A stretch of DNA of 64,000 nt, taken from NCBI RefSeq assembly GCF_016743815.1, contig NZ_CP061035.1:3345001-3409000 (forward strand). Reading direction: 5' to 3'. The notes below the pieces were generated by a model. That model was not told the DNA's origin. It did not search any database and worked only from the letters and a program-made list of their open reading frames with translations. This stretch comes from Sphingomonas aliaeris. Its GTDB lineage: Bacteria > Pseudomonadota > Alphaproteobacteria > Sphingomonadales > Sphingomonadaceae. The position numbers were made by a program, and so were the translations under genes. Positions 40,635-49,579 of the stretch are shown piece by piece. The first letter of the stretch is position 1, and each line of letters begins with the position of its first letter.

Positions 40635-40638
40635 CCAC

Positions 40639-40788
40639 ATGACCAACGACCCGATCCGCAAGGAAGACGATCTGATCCGCGCCCGCCAGCGGAGCCGTGC
40701 GATGGTGATGGCGGTGATCCTGGGCGCGTTCGTGATCCTGGTGTTCGGCATCAGCATTGCCAAGATCAAGGCGGGGATGCCGCATTGA
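40639..40788 (+). CDS. Small membrane protein between ctaB and ctaG (CoxF-like position)
   Basis: 49 residues: a charged start (TNDPIRKEDDLIRARQRSR) and one membrane helix (AMVMAVILGAFVILVFGISIA). Short proteins of this design are common at this place in alphaproteobacterial cox operons and are presumed assembly helpers (inference). The stop overlaps the TTG start of ctaG. The open frame extends upstream inside ctaB, but the ATG at 40639 fits the operon. Confidence 0.75.
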   Translation: MTNDPIRKEDDLIRARQRSRAMVMAVILGAFVILVFGISIAKIKAGMPH

Positions 40789-41348
40789 CCGCCGCCGGCC
40801 TGCCTCGCAAGCGGATGACGGGAACCGGCCGGACCGCGATGCTGGCGGTGATCGGCATCTGCTTCATGACCGGCCTCGCCTGGGCCAGCGTGCCGCTGTA
40901 CCGCATGTTCTGCCAGGTGACCGGGCTGAACGGCACGACGCAGCGCGGGACGGAGGCGCCCGGCGCGGTCGACGGCAAGATGCGGATCGATTTCGACACG
41001 AACGTCAGCCCGAAGCTGCCGTGGAAGTTCGAGCCCGAAAACCCGTCCGAGACGGTCGATATCGGCGCGCGCGACATGGTGTTCTTCACGGCGACCAACA
41101 CGTCCGCCAAGCCGGTCACGGGCACCGCGACGTTCAACGTCACGCCGGCGCAGGCGGGCAAGTATTTCACCAAGATCCAGTGCTTCTGCTTCACGCAACA
41201 GACGCTGAAACCGGGCGAGACCGCGCGGATGCCGGTGATCTTCTTCGTCGATCCGAAGATCATGGCGGATCCCGATGCGAAGGATATCCGCACCATCACG
41301 CTCAGTTACACGTTTTACCCGGTGGATTCCGGCAAGACGTCGAGCTAG
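40785..41348 (+). CDS. ctaG: Cytochrome c oxidase assembly protein CtaG (Cox11)
   Basis: Inserts CuB into subunit I. 187 residues: one N-terminal membrane anchor (LAVIGICFMTGLAWASVPLYRMFCQVTG), then a periplasmic Ig-like domain with the copper-binding CFCF motif in FTKIQCFCFTQQTLKPGE. Start is TTG at 40785, overlapping the TGA of the previous gene; ATG at 40815 would shorten the N-terminus by ten residues and remains possible. Confidence 0.94.
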   Translation: MTAAGLPRKRMTGTGRTAMLAVIGICFMTGLAWASVPLYRMFCQVTGLNGTTQRGTEAPGAVDGKMRIDFDTNVSPKLPWKFEPENPSETVDIGARDMVFFTATNTSAKPVTGTATFNVTPAQAGKYFTKIQCFCFTQQTLKPGETARMPVIFFVDPKIMADPDAKDIRTITLSYTFYPVDSGKTSS

Positions 41349-41382
41349 AGCGGATTCAAACAGGCTAAACAGGGGACCGACC

Positions 41383-42312
41383 ATGGCCGGCGCCAAGAAC
41401 CACGATTATCATATTCTCGCTCCGGATCCGTGGCCGATCATCGGCTCGTTCTCGGCGCTCGCGATGGCGGTGGGCGGCATCATGTGGATGCATGGCGGCC
41501 ATGTCAGCCCGGACAAGGCGAATGGCGGCGGCGTCGTGTTCTTCATCGGCCTGCTCGGCGTGTTGACGACGATGTTCTGCTGGTGGGGCAACGTGATCAA
41601 GGAAGCGCATGCGGGCGATCACACGCCGGTCGTGCAGCTTCACCTGCGTTACGGCATGATCCTGTTCATCGCGTCCGAAGTCATGTTCTTCGTCGGATGG
41701 TTCTGGGCGTTTTTCGACTTCTCGCTCTTCCCCGCACCGGTCGAACTGGCGGCGGGCGTTCCGGGCCTGATCACCGATGCGGCCGCGGGCGCCGCGACCT
41801 GGCCACCCAAGGGCCTGGAAGTGATCGACGCCTTCAAGTTCCCGCTGCTCAATACGCTGATCCTGCTGACCAGCGGCACCACCGTCACCTGGGCGCACCA
41901 TGCGCTGATCCACAACCAGCGTGGCGGCGAGAAGACGGGCCTGTGGGGCCTGATCGGGGTCGGCAATCGCGACGGCGTGCTGAAGGGCCTGTGGCTCACG
42001 GTCGCGCTGGGTCTGCTGTTCAGCTCGATCCAGGCGTATGAATATGCCGAGGCACCGTTCCCCTTCAAGGGCATCAACTATGGCGCGTCGTTCTTCATGG
42101 CGACCGGCTTCCACGGCTTCCACGTCCTGATCGGCACGATCTTCCTGATCGTCTGCCTCGTCCGCGCCTATCGCGGCGACTTCACCCCGAAGCAGCATTT
42201 CGGCTTCGAGGCAGCGGCCTGGTACTGGCACTTCGTCGACGTGGTGTGGCTGTTCCTGTTCGTCACCATCTATGTCTGGGGCGGCTGGGGCGCACCGGTC
42301 CACGGCGGCTGA
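41383..42312 (+). CDS. ctaE: Cytochrome c oxidase subunit III
   Basis: Seven-helix subunit stabilising the oxidase. 309 residues: HDYHILAPDPWPIIGSFSALAM at the start, LRYGMILFIASEVMFFVGWFWAFFDFSL, LLTSGTTVTWAHHALIH, FHGFHVLIGTIFL and EAAAWYWHFVDVVWLFLFVTIYVWGG are all present. AGGGG lies 8 bases before the ATG. 34 bases after ctaG; overlaps the DUF983 start by one base. Confidence 0.97.
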   Translation: MAGAKNHDYHILAPDPWPIIGSFSALAMAVGGIMWMHGGHVSPDKANGGGVVFFIGLLGVLTTMFCWWGNVIKEAHAGDHTPVVQLHLRYGMILFIASEVMFFVGWFWAFFDFSLFPAPVELAAGVPGLITDAAAGAATWPPKGLEVIDAFKFPLLNTLILLTSGTTVTWAHHALIHNQRGGEKTGLWGLIGVGNRDGVLKGLWLTVALGLLFSSIQAYEYAEAPFPFKGINYGASFFMATGFHGFHVLIGTIFLIVCLVRAYRGDFTPKQHFGFEAAAWYWHFVDVVWLFLFVTIYVWGGWGAPVHGG

Positions 42313-42725
42313 TGATGGAGGCGCGGGACGAGGCGGGGACGCCGCCTTATCCCGCGCCACCGACGCATATGCAGGTCGCGATCGGCGGCCTGTGTCCGCG
42401 CTGCGGCGCGAAGACCCTGTTCGGCGGGTTCGCGAGTTTCGCACCGAAATGCACGAAATGCGGGCTGGATTTCTCTGCCTTCAACGTCGGCGACGGGCCG
42501 GCGGCTTTCCTGACCCTGATCCTGGGCGCGATCGTCACGGCGCTGGCTATCACGCTGGAATTGACGCTGCACCCGCCATTGTGGCTGCACATGGCGATCT
42601 GGATCCCGGTAACCGCGGCAGGCGTCGTGCTGTCGCTGAGGGCCGCGAAAGGCGCGCTGATCGCCGCGGAATATCGCAACGCGGCGCATGAGGGACGGAT
42701 AGTCCAGAACGCCGATGACGTCTGA
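42312..42725 (+). CDS. DUF983 family protein
   Basis: 137 residues. A zinc-ribbon-like pair (LCPRCGAKTLFGGFASFAPKCTKCGLDF) precedes two membrane helices (about 60-80 and 88-108), the DUF983 layout. Found in alphaproteobacterial cox operons and thought to help oxidase assembly, though unproven. The ATG overlaps the ctaE stop (TGATG); an ATG one codon later is possible. Confidence 0.88.
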   Translation: MMEARDEAGTPPYPAPPTHMQVAIGGLCPRCGAKTLFGGFASFAPKCTKCGLDFSAFNVGDGPAAFLTLILGAIVTALAITLELTLHPPLWLHMAIWIPVTAAGVVLSLRAAKGALIAAEYRNAAHEGRIVQNADDV

Positions 42726-43374
42726 CACGATGAAGCGGATCCCCGTCGTCGCGACGATCGTGGTGGTCGCCGCGATCGCGCTGATGATCGCGCTGGGTTT
42801 CTGGCAATTGCAGCGGCGCGGCGAGAAGGAAGCGCTGCTGAGGCAATATGCCGCCAACATCACGCGCCCGGCGATCGCCTTTCCTTCGATCCCGGTCGAC
42901 GATTCGCTGCTGTTCCGACGCGCGAGCGGGATGTGCCTGGAAGCGGTGAGCTGGTCGGAGCGGTCGGGGCGCAATGCGGCGGGCGGATCGGGCTGGCGGC
43001 AGATCGCGCAGTGCCGCACCGGAGCCGAGGGCCCCGGCATGGCGGTGCAGGTCGGCGTGGCGAGAAGCGCCGGCGGCAAACCGGACTGGAAGGGCGGCGA
43101 AGTCCACGGATACATCACCCATGCCCCGGACGATCAGCCGCTGATCCTGTCACTGTTCGGAACGTCGCGACCCAAGACGTTGATGTTGGTGAGCGATACG
43201 ACGCCGCCGGGGCTCGACGCCAATCCCGGGCCGGACCTGTCGGCGGTGCCGAACAATCATCTGGCCTATGCGGTGCAATGGTTCATCTTCGCCGCGATCG
43301 CCGGGATCATCTATGCGCTGGCAGTATATTGGCGGATCAAGCCGGCGCGACCCGGTCTTCTTGACGCTGATTAA
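42715..43374 (+). CDS. SURF1 family cytochrome oxidase assembly protein
   Basis: 219 residues with two membrane helices at the ends: VVVAAIALMIALGFWQLQRR near the start and NNHLAYAVQWFIFAAIAGIIYALAVY near the end, both SURF1 marks. The periplasmic middle is shorter than in many homologues and carries a Cys pair (GMCLEA, AQCRTG). Surf1 delivers heme a. Overlaps the DUF983 stop by 11 bases; ATG at 42730 is an alternative start. Confidence 0.9.
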   Translation: MTSDTMKRIPVVATIVVVAAIALMIALGFWQLQRRGEKEALLRQYAANITRPAIAFPSIPVDDSLLFRRASGMCLEAVSWSERSGRNAAGGSGWRQIAQCRTGAEGPGMAVQVGVARSAGGKPDWKGGEVHGYITHAPDDQPLILSLFGTSRPKTLMLVSDTTPPGLDANPGPDLSAVPNNHLAYAVQWFIFAAIAGIIYALAVYWRIKPARPGLLDAD

Positions 43375-43434
43375 CAAGGTCTGCGGGACGAAAGGTTGCC
43401 GCCGCCGCCCTGCCCCGCTACGCGCTTGACCCCT

Positions 43435-44838
43435 ATGCGCTACGTAAGCACCAGGGGCGACGCGCCCATCCTCGATTTCCAGGCGGTGACGCTTGCCGGT
43501 CTTGCCAGCGATGGCGGATTGTATCTGCCCGAAGCCTGGCCGACGCTGTCGCGCGAACAGATAGCGGGGCTGCAGGGCCTGTCCTATGTCGATACCGCGG
43601 TCGAGGTGATGGCGCCATTCGTCGAGGGCACGCTGAACCGTCAGGAACTGCGCGACCTGTGCATGCAGGCCTATGGCCGGTTCAGCCATGCCGCGGTGAC
43701 GCCGCTGGTGCAGTTGGACGGTCAGCACTGGTTGCTGGAACTGTTTCATGGCCCGACGCTGGCGTTCAAGGACGTCGCGCTGCAATTCCTCGGCCTCCTT
43801 TTCGAACGGTTCCTGTCGGGTACGGACAAGCATCTGACGGTCGTCGGCGCGACGTCCGGCGATACCGGTTCGGCGGCGATCGACGCGCTTGCCGGGCGGA
43901 CCGGCGTGGATGTGTTCATGCTGCATCCCAAAGGGCGCGTATCCGACGTGCAACGGCGCCAGATGACGACGGTGCTGGCGCCCAACATCTACAATATCGC
44001 GATCGACGGCAGTTTCGACGATGCGCAGGCGCTGGTGAAGGCGATGTTCAATTCGCCCGACTTCAGCGGGCGGTTCAACCTGTCCGCCGTCAATTCGATC
44101 AACTGGGCGCGGCTGATGGCGCAGGTGGTGTATTATTTCTATGCCGCAGTCCGGCTCGGCGCGCCCGAGCGGCCGGTGGCGTTCTCCGTGCCGACGGGCA
44201 ATTTCGGCGATGTTTTCGCGGGCTATGTCGCGGCGAAGATGGGGCTGCCGATCGCCAAATTGATCGTCGCGACCAACGTCAACGACATTCTGCACCGCGC
44301 ACTGTCCGAGGGCGACTATTCGCAAGGCACCGTCGTCCCGACGCCGAGCCCGTCGATGGACATACAGGTATCGAGCAATTTCGAACGGTTGCTGTTCGAT
44401 CTGGGTGGGCGCGACGGCGTGGCGCTGAGCGATCAGATGCGCGGGTTCGGATCGACCAAGGCGATGCGGTTGACCAATGCACAGCGCGCCGGGTCCGAGC
44501 CTTTGTTTTCCAGCGACCGGATCGATCTGGACGATATGGCGCTGGCGATGCGCTGGGCGAGCGAGGATGCCGGTCAGGTGATCGATCCGCACACCGCGAT
44601 CGCGCTGGCCGCGGCGCGGCGGGCCGACGTTGGAGACGTTCCGATCGTGACGTTGGCGACCGCGCATCCGGCCAAGTTCCGCGATGCGGTAGAGCGGTCT
44701 ACGGGTGCGCGGCCGGCCTTGCCGAAGCGGATCGGCGACCTGTTCGACCGCGAGGAACGGTATGACAGCCTGCCCGGCACGTTCGAGGCGGTGACGGCCT
44801 ATATCGCCGAACGTGCGGTGCCGCGCGAGGCCGGCTGA
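43435..44838 (+). CDS. thrC: Threonine synthase
   Basis: PLP enzyme turning O-phosphohomoserine into threonine. 467 residues. RYVSTRGDAPILDFQAVTLAGLASDGGLYLPE at the N-terminus, PLP lysine K112 in HGPTLAFKDVALQF, phosphate loop TVVGATSGDTGSAAI, and PTGNFGDVFAGYVAAKMGLP. ATG at 43435 matches the family start. 60 bases after the SURF1 gene; possibly cotranscribed with it and with the next methyltransferase. Confidence 0.96.
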   Translation: MRYVSTRGDAPILDFQAVTLAGLASDGGLYLPEAWPTLSREQIAGLQGLSYVDTAVEVMAPFVEGTLNRQELRDLCMQAYGRFSHAAVTPLVQLDGQHWLLELFHGPTLAFKDVALQFLGLLFERFLSGTDKHLTVVGATSGDTGSAAIDALAGRTGVDVFMLHPKGRVSDVQRRQMTTVLAPNIYNIAIDGSFDDAQALVKAMFNSPDFSGRFNLSAVNSINWARLMAQVVYYFYAAVRLGAPERPVAFSVPTGNFGDVFAGYVAAKMGLPIAKLIVATNVNDILHRALSEGDYSQGTVVPTPSPSMDIQVSSNFERLLFDLGGRDGVALSDQMRGFGSTKAMRLTNAQRAGSEPLFSSDRIDLDDMALAMRWASEDAGQVIDPHTAIALAAARRADVGDVPIVTLATAHPAKFRDAVERSTGARPALPKRIGDLFDREERYDSLPGTFEAVTAYIAERAVPREAG

Positions 44839-44839
44839 G

Positions 44840-45709
44840 ATGGACCTGCAGACGCTGATCGGCGAGCCGTGGGCGAATTACGGCCTGATCGATTCGGGTC
44901 ACGGGCGGAAGCTGGAACGCTATGGCCGGTTCCGCTTCATCCGGCCCGAGGCGCAGGCCTTATGGGCCCCCGCCTCCCCCGACTGGAAGGCGCACGGCGA
45001 ATTCGTCCCCGGATCGGACGAGGATGGCGGCGGCCGCTGGGAATATAGCCAGCCGGTTCCCCGCGAAGGCTGGCAGCTGAAATGGGACGACGTGTCGTTC
45101 AACGCCAGCAATACGCCGTTCCGCCATCTCGGCTTCTTCCCCGACATGGCGCCGGTCTGGAGCTGGATGCGCGAGCAGGTGGCGGACAAGGCCGAGGCCG
45201 AATGCATGAACCTGTTCGGCTATACCGGCGTCGGCACCTGCGCGATGGCGGCGCGCGGCGTGAAGATGGTCCATGTCGATGCATCGAAGAAATCGGTCGA
45301 GGCGGCGCGGGCGAACGCCGCGCTATCGGGCCTGTCCGACAAGCCGATCCGCTGGATGACGGACGATGCGACCAAGTTCATCGCCCGGGAAGTCCGGCGC
45401 GGGCGGCGTTACGACGGGATATTGCTCGATCCGCCGAAATACGGACGCGGGCCGGATGGCGAGGTTTGGAAGCTGGAGGAAGGGCTGCCGGGTTTGATCC
45501 AGGATTGCCGCAAGCTGCTCGACGCCGAGTCGCGCTTCCTGTTCCTGACCGTCTATGCGGTGCGCATGTCGGCGCTGGCGATCGGCGAGCTGCTTCGCCA
45601 GACGTTCGCCGATCTGGGCGGCACCGTGGAGGCGGGCGAACTGGCGGTGCGGGAGGAAGCGCGCGGATTGATTATGCCAACCGCGATCTGGGCGCGCTGG
45701 CACCGTTGA
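44840..45709 (+). CDS. Class I SAM-dependent methyltransferase (RlmI/RlmK-like)
   Basis: 289 residues. SAM motif I is ECMNLFGYTGVGTCAMAARGVKMVHVDASKKSVEAARANA and motif IV is GILLDPPKYGRGPDGEVWKLEE, the pattern of 23S rRNA cytosine-C5/guanine methyltransferases that lack the PUA domain. The rRNA position cannot be named. Starts 1 base after the thrC stop. Confidence 0.88.
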   Translation: MDLQTLIGEPWANYGLIDSGHGRKLERYGRFRFIRPEAQALWAPASPDWKAHGEFVPGSDEDGGGRWEYSQPVPREGWQLKWDDVSFNASNTPFRHLGFFPDMAPVWSWMREQVADKAEAECMNLFGYTGVGTCAMAARGVKMVHVDASKKSVEAARANAALSGLSDKPIRWMTDDATKFIAREVRRGRRYDGILLDPPKYGRGPDGEVWKLEEGLPGLIQDCRKLLDAESRFLFLTVYAVRMSALAIGELLRQTFADLGGTVEAGELAVREEARGLIMPTAIWARWHR

Positions 45710-45739
45710 GCTTTGCAAAGGGCGTTGCTGCGCCGTAAG

Positions 45740-45762
45740 CCTCTCCGAAACCAACGGAGAGG
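45740..45762 (+). promoter_or_regulatory. Hairpin covering the thiolase ribosome binding site
   Basis: CCTCTCCG (45740-45747) pairs perfectly with CGGAGAGG (45755-45762) across a 7-base loop. The right arm is the Shine-Dalgarno sequence of the thiolase, 8 bases before its ATG. Folding would hide the ribosome site, so translation may respond to temperature, a protein, or a coupled transcript. Inference. Confidence 0.45.
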
Positions 45763-45770
45763 TCAGTTCC

Positions 45771-46967
45771 ATGCGTGAAGCCGCCATCGTCGCCACCGCC
45801 CGTACGCCGATCGGCAAGGCCTATCGCGGCGCGTTCAACATGACCGAGGCGCCGGTGCTTGCCGGGCATGTGATGAATTCCGCGGTCGAGCGGGCCGGGA
45901 TCGACCCGAGCAGGATCGACGAGATCTTCTGGGGCGTGGGCGGTCAGTTCGGGACGCAGGGCGGCAATGCCGGGCGGATGGCGGTGTTCGCCGCGGGCCT
46001 GCCGCAGAGCGTTCCGGCGTTCACGCTGGACCGTAAATGCGGATCCGGATTGACCGCGGTGGCGCTCGCCGCGCGGTCGATCATGTGCGACGAAATGGAC
46101 GTTGCGCTGGCCGGCGGGATGGAATCAATCAGCCTGACGGTCACCAAGGACATGCCGCGCTACGTCAACCAGTCGGTGATCGCGAACGAGCCGGCGGCGT
46201 ACATCCCGATGATTGAGACGGCCGAAATCGTCGCGCTCCGCTACGGCATCAGCCGCGAGGCGCAGGACGCATACGGGGCGCAGAGCCAGCAGCGTGCGGT
46301 TGCGGGTCTGAAGGCCGGCGCGTTCTCCGAGGAGATCGCGCCGATCACGGTCGAGAAGGCTTTGTTCGACAAGACGGGCGCGCAGACCGGGACCGAGACG
46401 ATCACCCTGTCGCAGGACGAGGGCATTCGCGACGGGACGACCGCCGAGGGACTGGCCGGACTGAAGACGGTATGGCCGGGTGGCGAGTTCACCGGGCCGG
46501 GCAGCAACATCACCGCGGGTAATGCCAGCCAGTTGTCGGACGGTGCATCGGCGCAGATCCTGATGGATCGCAAGACCGCGGAGTCGGAGGGCAAGGAGAT
46601 CCTGGGCATCTATCGCGGCTTCCAGGCGGCCGGGTGCGGGCCGGATGAAATGGGGATCGGCCCGGTCTTCGCGATCCCCAAGCTGCTGGAACGCGCCGGA
46701 CTGTCCGTCGCGGACATCGGGCTGTGGGAACTGAACGAGGCGTTCGCGTCGCAATGCCTGTATTGCCGCGACCATCTGGGGATCGATCCGGACAAGTATA
46801 ACGTCAATGGCGGCGCGATCGCGGTCGGGCATCCGTTCGGGATGACGGGCTCGCGGCTGGTGGGCCATGCACTGATCGAGGGGCGCAAACGCGGCGTTCG
46901 CTATGTGGTGGTATCGATGTGCACCGCCGGCGGGATGGGTGCGGCGGGGTTGTTCGAGATCGTGTGA
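45771..46967 (+). CDS. Acetyl-CoA C-acyltransferase (thiolase)
   Basis: 398-residue thiolase. Nucleophilic Cys90 in DRKCGSGLTAVALAARSI; GGMESISL; base residues in NVNGGAIAVGHPFGMTGSR and VVSMCTAGGMGAAGLFEIV. These enzymes join or cleave acetyl-CoA units in fatty-acid or butyrate-type pathways; no beta-oxidation partner gene is adjacent, so direction is open. Its GGAGAGG ribosome site is in a hairpin. Confidence 0.95.
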   Translation: MREAAIVATARTPIGKAYRGAFNMTEAPVLAGHVMNSAVERAGIDPSRIDEIFWGVGGQFGTQGGNAGRMAVFAAGLPQSVPAFTLDRKCGSGLTAVALAARSIMCDEMDVALAGGMESISLTVTKDMPRYVNQSVIANEPAAYIPMIETAEIVALRYGISREAQDAYGAQSQQRAVAGLKAGAFSEEIAPITVEKALFDKTGAQTGTETITLSQDEGIRDGTTAEGLAGLKTVWPGGEFTGPGSNITAGNASQLSDGASAQILMDRKTAESEGKEILGIYRGFQAAGCGPDEMGIGPVFAIPKLLERAGLSVADIGLWELNEAFASQCLYCRDHLGIDPDKYNVNGGAIAVGHPFGMTGSRLVGHALIEGRKRGVRYVVVSMCTAGGMGAAGLFEIV

Positions 46968-46996
46968 CATGAGGGTCGTGGTGCCTCGCCTCTCCC

Positions 46997-47088
46997 TTTC
47001 GTGCTGAGCTTGTCGAAGCGCGGGTGCGATACTCCCGGCATCTGGCGGTCGGTGGCGCGGGGTGCTTCGACAGGCTCAGCACGAACGG
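46997..47088. repeat. Inverted repeat, GTGCTGAGC/TCGAAGC type
   Basis: Left arm 46997-47021 (CGTGCTGAGCTTGTCGAAGC core) and right arm 47064-47088 (its near-complement GCTTCGACAGGCTCAGCACG) face each other around a ~40-base spacer. This sequence pair is a known dispersed palindrome of sphingomonads and other Proteobacteria; no coding role. Confidence 0.8.
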
Positions 47089-47115
47089 TTTTTTAGGGTG
47101 GTGTCCTCTCCCGTC

Positions 47116-47193
47116 CCCGTTCGTTTCGGGCGCAGTCGAGAAATGTTGGCGTGGCGAGACGATGGTTTCTCGACTTCGCTCGAAACGAACGGG
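47116..47193. repeat. Inverted repeat, GTTCGTTTCG type
   Basis: Arms of 28 bases (47116-47143 and 47166-47193) match at 26 positions, with a 22-base spacer. They begin CCCGTTCGTTTCGGGCGCAG and carry GTCGAGAAA inside. It lies 27 bases after the previous inverted repeat and differs in sequence, but shares TCGA-centred motifs. Confidence 0.75.
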
Positions 47194-47237
47194 TCTGGGT
47201 AGAATCATCGTGCCCTAACCATCTGTTTAGGCATAGA

Positions 47238-47267
47238 AAAAGGCCGGGGATTGCTCCCCGGCCTTTT
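47238..47267. terminator. Bidirectional terminator between thiolase and groEL
   Basis: AAAAGGCCGGGG (47238-47249) pairs perfectly with 47256-47267 around a 6-base loop, with T runs in both directions. It is about 270 bases past the thiolase stop and 160 bases past the groEL stop, so both transcripts carry long untranslated tails of repeats. Confidence 0.85.
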
Positions 47268-47310
47268 CTTTGTTCCAGCGCGGGGCTGGGGCGGTTCGGA
47301 TGCTCGGCCG

Positions 47311-47413
47311 GACGCGGGCAAAGCCCGCGTCTTTCGTCGGACGGGACTGGCGGCATCGCCGCCAGCCCGCCGGCCGGATCGGAACGAGTCCTGATCTAGC
47401 GGCGCTAGATCAG
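47311..47413. other. Three consecutive perfect hairpins downstream of groEL
   Basis: Stems at 47311-47331 (GACGCGGGC, 3-base loop), 47347-47365 (CTGGCGGC, 3-base loop) and 47391-47413 (CTGATCTAGCG, 1-base centre) lie in a row in the groEL 3' untranslated region, before the terminator at 47238. Such stacks could stabilise the mRNA or bind a protein; purpose unknown. Confidence 0.6.
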
Positions 47414-47424
47414 GCCGTTCTCGA

Positions 47425-49110
<1,686 letters not shown>

Positions 49111-49154
49111 CTAGGGTCACACTATGCGCATGTGCGTGTGTGCGACCCGGAAGA

Positions 49155-49442
49155 TCAGCCGACGATCCCGAGGATGTCGCTTTCCTTCATGATCAGCAGG
49201 TCTTCACCGTCGATCTTCACTTCGGTGCCGGACCATTTGCCGAACAGGATCTTGTCGCCGGCCTTGACGTCCAGCGGCGTGACGGAACCGTCTTCGGCCT
49301 TCGTGCCCGAGCCCGCGGCGACGACTTCGCCTTCCTGCGGCTTTTCCTTGGCGGTTTCCGGGATGATGATCCCGCCTGCCGTCTTCTCTTCCGCCTCTAC
49401 CCGGCGGACGAGGACGCGGTCGTGCAATGGACGAAAGTTCAT
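49155..49442 (-). CDS. groES: Co-chaperonin GroES
   Basis: 95 residues; [44 protein letters not shown] and [33 protein letters not shown] form the GroES fold with the mobile loop in between. Caps the GroEL ring. The CIRCE operator lies 40 bases upstream. Confidence 0.98.
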   Translation of the reverse strand: MNFRPLHDRVLVRRVEAEEKTAGGIIIPETAKEKPQEGEVVAAGSGTKAEDGSVTPLDVKAGDKILFGKWSGTEVKIDGEDLLIMKESDILGIVG

Positions 49443-49481
49443 GCGTGCCAGTCCTTACTTCTGTGGTCGTGTAAATCGGTG

Positions 49482-49508
49482 TTAGCACTCAAATGAGTCG
49501 AGTGCCAG
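49482..49508 (-). promoter_or_regulatory. CIRCE element (HrcA operator) of groESL
   Basis: TTAGCACTC-N9-GAGTGCCAG: the left half matches the CIRCE consensus at all nine positions and the right half at seven of nine. Located between the promoter and groES. HrcA repression released by heat is established for this element; hrcA itself is not in the window. Confidence 0.92.
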
Positions 49509-49515
49509 CACGGCG

Positions 49516-49544
49516 CATATGTGGTGGACGCGATGGATCGTCAA
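49516..49544 (-). promoter_or_regulatory. Promoter of groESL
   Basis: On the minus strand, TTGACG (49544-49539), 17-base spacer, then CATATG (49521-49516) directly upstream of CIRCE. The consensus-like -35, optimal spacing and position make this the likely sigma-70-type promoter repressed by HrcA. Confidence 0.6.
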
Positions 49545-49579
49545 CATGCTTGCCAGTCAAAAATTACAGGGGTGCGACG

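Larger units (their letters stand above)
46968..47424. other. Gene-free region with several inverted repeats between thiolase and groEL
   Basis: 457 bases without a supported gene between two convergent transcripts. From left to right it holds a GTGCTGAGC-type inverted repeat, a GTTCGTTTCG-type inverted repeat, a bidirectional terminator, and three consecutive perfect hairpins before the groEL stop. Short open frames here read through these palindromes and look non-coding. Confidence 0.7.
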
